Source: Siccibacter colletis (GTDB lineage: Bacteria; Pseudomonadota; Gammaproteobacteria; Enterobacterales; Enterobacteriaceae). From it: DNA of 64,000 bases. Location of the stretch: positions 172,393 to 236,392 of the forward strand of contig NZ_JMSQ01000026.1 in NCBI RefSeq assembly GCF_000696575.1, given 5' to 3'. The notes under the pieces are model-generated. The model ran no database searches and had not been told where the DNA came from. It was given only the letters and a program-made list of their open reading frames with translations. The position numbers and the translations under genes are program-made. Shown in pieces: positions 62,939 through 64,000 of the stretch (position 1 is its first letter; each line of letters begins with the position of its first letter).

Positions 62939-63624
62939 GAGCGCAAGACTTAGAATATGTACGCCAGCAGCTTATCACCGCCACTGCGGACCTTAGCGGT
63001 GCGACAAAGGGCCAGCTGGTAGCTTTTGCTGAGAGCGCTATGTTTGAGGCGACCAGACGCAGCCGTGGACGGAAGAAGGTGCTCAACCCTGCCAATGGTC
63101 GAATGATGAACCCAACAAGCCCGCCCATTACCGGGCAGCAGTCACGCGCAAAAGGCTCGCATATCCCGCTTGTTAATCACGTCGAGTACTGCACAGCATC
63201 ATGGCGCCGCGCACTCATGTCACTCGAGGAGCATCAGAAGGCATGGCTGCTCTGGAACTACAGCGAGAACATCCGCTTCGAGCATCAGGTTACTATAACC
63301 CAGTGGGCGTGGACAGAATTCAAAGAGCAACTCGGCACGAAGAAGGTTGCCGGGAAGACAATGGAAAGGCTGAAGGCATTAGTCTGGCTGGCGGCGCAGG
63401 ACGTAAAAGCTGAACTGGCAGGAAAGGAAACCTACGAATATCAAAAGCTGGCTGAGCTGGTAGGCGTCACGCCAAAGAACTGGTCTGAGACATTCACCGA
63501 ACGGTGGCTGGAAATGAAGTCCATCTTTAAACGGATTGATAGCGCAGCTTTATTACAGGTAACGCGATCACGTTCACAACAAAAGGCGACAAATTTCTCA
63601 CCAAGTCTTGCAAAACTGGATTGA
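62935..63624 (+). CDS. Q: Q late-gene antiterminator, phage 82-like type
   Basis: 229 residues. MRAQDLEYVRQQLITATADLSGATKGQLVAFAESA and WSYSENIRF-like LLWNYSENIRFEHQVTITQWAWTEF place it with the phage 82 type of Q rather than lambda Q. Binds a site at the late promoter and lets RNA polymerase pass the terminator at 63689-63715. Its C-terminus (SRSQQKATNFSPSLAKLD) is longer than usual. Confidence 0.88.
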   Translation: MRAQDLEYVRQQLITATADLSGATKGQLVAFAESAMFEATRRSRGRKKVLNPANGRMMNPTSPPITGQQSRAKGSHIPLVNHVEYCTASWRRALMSLEEHQKAWLLWNYSENIRFEHQVTITQWAWTEFKEQLGTKKVAGKTMERLKALVWLAAQDVKAELAGKETYEYQKLAELVGVTPKNWSETFTERWLEMKSIFKRIDSAALLQVTRSRSQQKATNFSPSLAKLD

Positions 63625-63715
63625 AAGACGTATATTTCATGTAAATCTGATATTGTCGCCATAGTTTTGGTTGACGACATAAAATTCTAAGCCCGAGGTT
63701 ATCGCCTTGGGCTTT
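63625..63715 (+). promoter_or_regulatory. Late control region: probable PR' and tR' terminator
   Basis: The terminator AAGCCCGAGG TTAT CGCCTTGGGCTT with a T-run lies at 63688-63716. A -10-like CATAAAAT is at 63678-63685, but no well-spaced -35 was found. This order (Q, PR', terminator, lysis genes) is standard for lambdoid phages. Confidence 0.7.
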
Positions 63716-63719
63716 TTAT

Positions 63720-63792
63720 TTGCCTGTAGCTCAGAGGAAAGAGCAACCGCCTTCTAAGCGGTTGGTCGCTGGTTCGAATCCAGCCGGGCGAA
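63720..63792 (+). tRNA. Phage-encoded tRNA-Arg(UCU)
   Basis: 73 bases without CCA. Acceptor TTGCCTG/CGGGCGA with two G-U pairs, D-arm GCTC..GAGC, anticodon stem ACCGC/GCGGT with loop CTTCTAA (anticodon TCT at 63753-63755), T-arm GCTGG TTCGAAT CCAGC, discriminator A. The anticodon is that of the host argU at the attachment site, but the stems differ, so it is no duplicate. Stx phages carry Arg tRNAs at the same place. Confidence 0.93.
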
Positions 63793-63868
63793 CTAAACCC
63801 CAGCCAGGGTATCTTCGGACACAGATCCGACATTGCCTTACCCTCACATTACGCCGCATGGCGTTTTC

Positions 63869-63914
63869 AGCGCCGTTGGATTTCCCCATCTTCCAGAGTC
63901 ACGGCGCTTTTTTA
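63869..63914 (+). terminator. Terminator after the phage tRNA
   Basis: AGCGCCGT (63869-63876) pairs with ACGGCGCT (63901-63908), 24-base loop, then T-run. It would separate basal tRNA transcripts from Q-dependent lysis gene expression. Confidence 0.7.
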
Positions 63915-63940
63915 TTCTCAATACGCAGCCGGAAAGCCTC

Positions 63941-64000
63941 ATGGATATAAGCACAATCTCAAGCATTGGTGCTGCTATTGCTGCAACTGGTGCGGGCGTC
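63941..64000 (+). CDS. Start of a probable lysis gene (holin position), truncated by the window
   Basis: First 20 codons, MDISTISSIGAAIAATGAGV, with GGAAAG upstream. A hydrophobic, small-residue start and the position after Q and tR' suggest a holin. Only the N-terminus is visible, so the family is not assignable. Confidence 0.5.
   Translation, partial: MDISTISSIGAAIAATGAGV

Overview
The window is 64 kb of an enterobacterial chromosome (Enterobacter/Klebsiella-type, GC-rich backbone) followed by the left 20 kb of a lambdoid prophage. The backbone keeps the E. coli K-12 order for most of its length: htpG, adk, hemH, gsk, ybaL, fsr, ushA, ybaK, chiX, ybaP, copA, cueR, ybbJ, qmcA, cnoX, ybbO, tesA, ybbA, ybbP, purK, purE, lpxH, ppiB, cysS, ybcJ, folD, argU. 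E. coli aes is absent between hemH and gsk, and several accessory genes are inserted. No assignment below genus group is attempted.

Backbone (1-44380). Accessory insertions are: a Tat-exported PhoX-family protein between adk and hemH; a secreted 5'-nucleotidase paralogue plus an arylsulfotransferase-like protein between copA and cueR; a DUF3142 gene with a 733-codon secreted partner after cueR; a porin and a Q-N-I ordered methionine-type ABC transporter after ybbP; a GNAT acetyltransferase between purE and lpxH; a HigBA-like toxin-antitoxin pair, a LacI-family regulator, a PTS permease and an SDR dehydrogenase between cysS and ybcJ. A family of GC-rich inverted repeats, built around a GGGTAAGCGnnnCGCACCC-like core, sits in four intergenic gaps. 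Recognisable regulatory sites include the CueR box of copA, the PurR box of purE, the sRNA gene chiX, and a strong palindromic operator in front of the PTS gene.

Prophage (44381 to beyond 64000). It is inserted at the 3' end of tRNA-Arg(UCU), the same site as E. coli DLP12, with a P22/DLP12-type integrase and overlapping excisionase gene. The leftward early operon runs from OL (about 52.5 kb) back to int and carries recT, a Gp157-family gene and a chain of very small genes coupled by ATGA overlaps. The immunity region is mosaic: cI and its operators (AATACYnnnGGTATT) are not lambda type, but the rexA-rexB block next to it looks nearly identical to phage lambda, with the apparent junction at the cI stop codon. 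The rightward operon has cro, a boxA site, cII, an OOP-like antisense terminator, a lambda-O-type initiator containing four lambda-like ori iterons, a DnaB-type helicase in place of lambda P, small accessory genes, a nin region (ninB, ninE, ninG) and a Q antiterminator. After Q come a terminator, a phage tRNA-Arg(UCU) with the same anticodon as the attachment-site tRNA, another terminator, and the first 20 codons of a probable lysis gene. The right end (attR) lies outside the window.

Comparisons with E. coli, lambda and P22 proteins are from memory of those families, not from any search.
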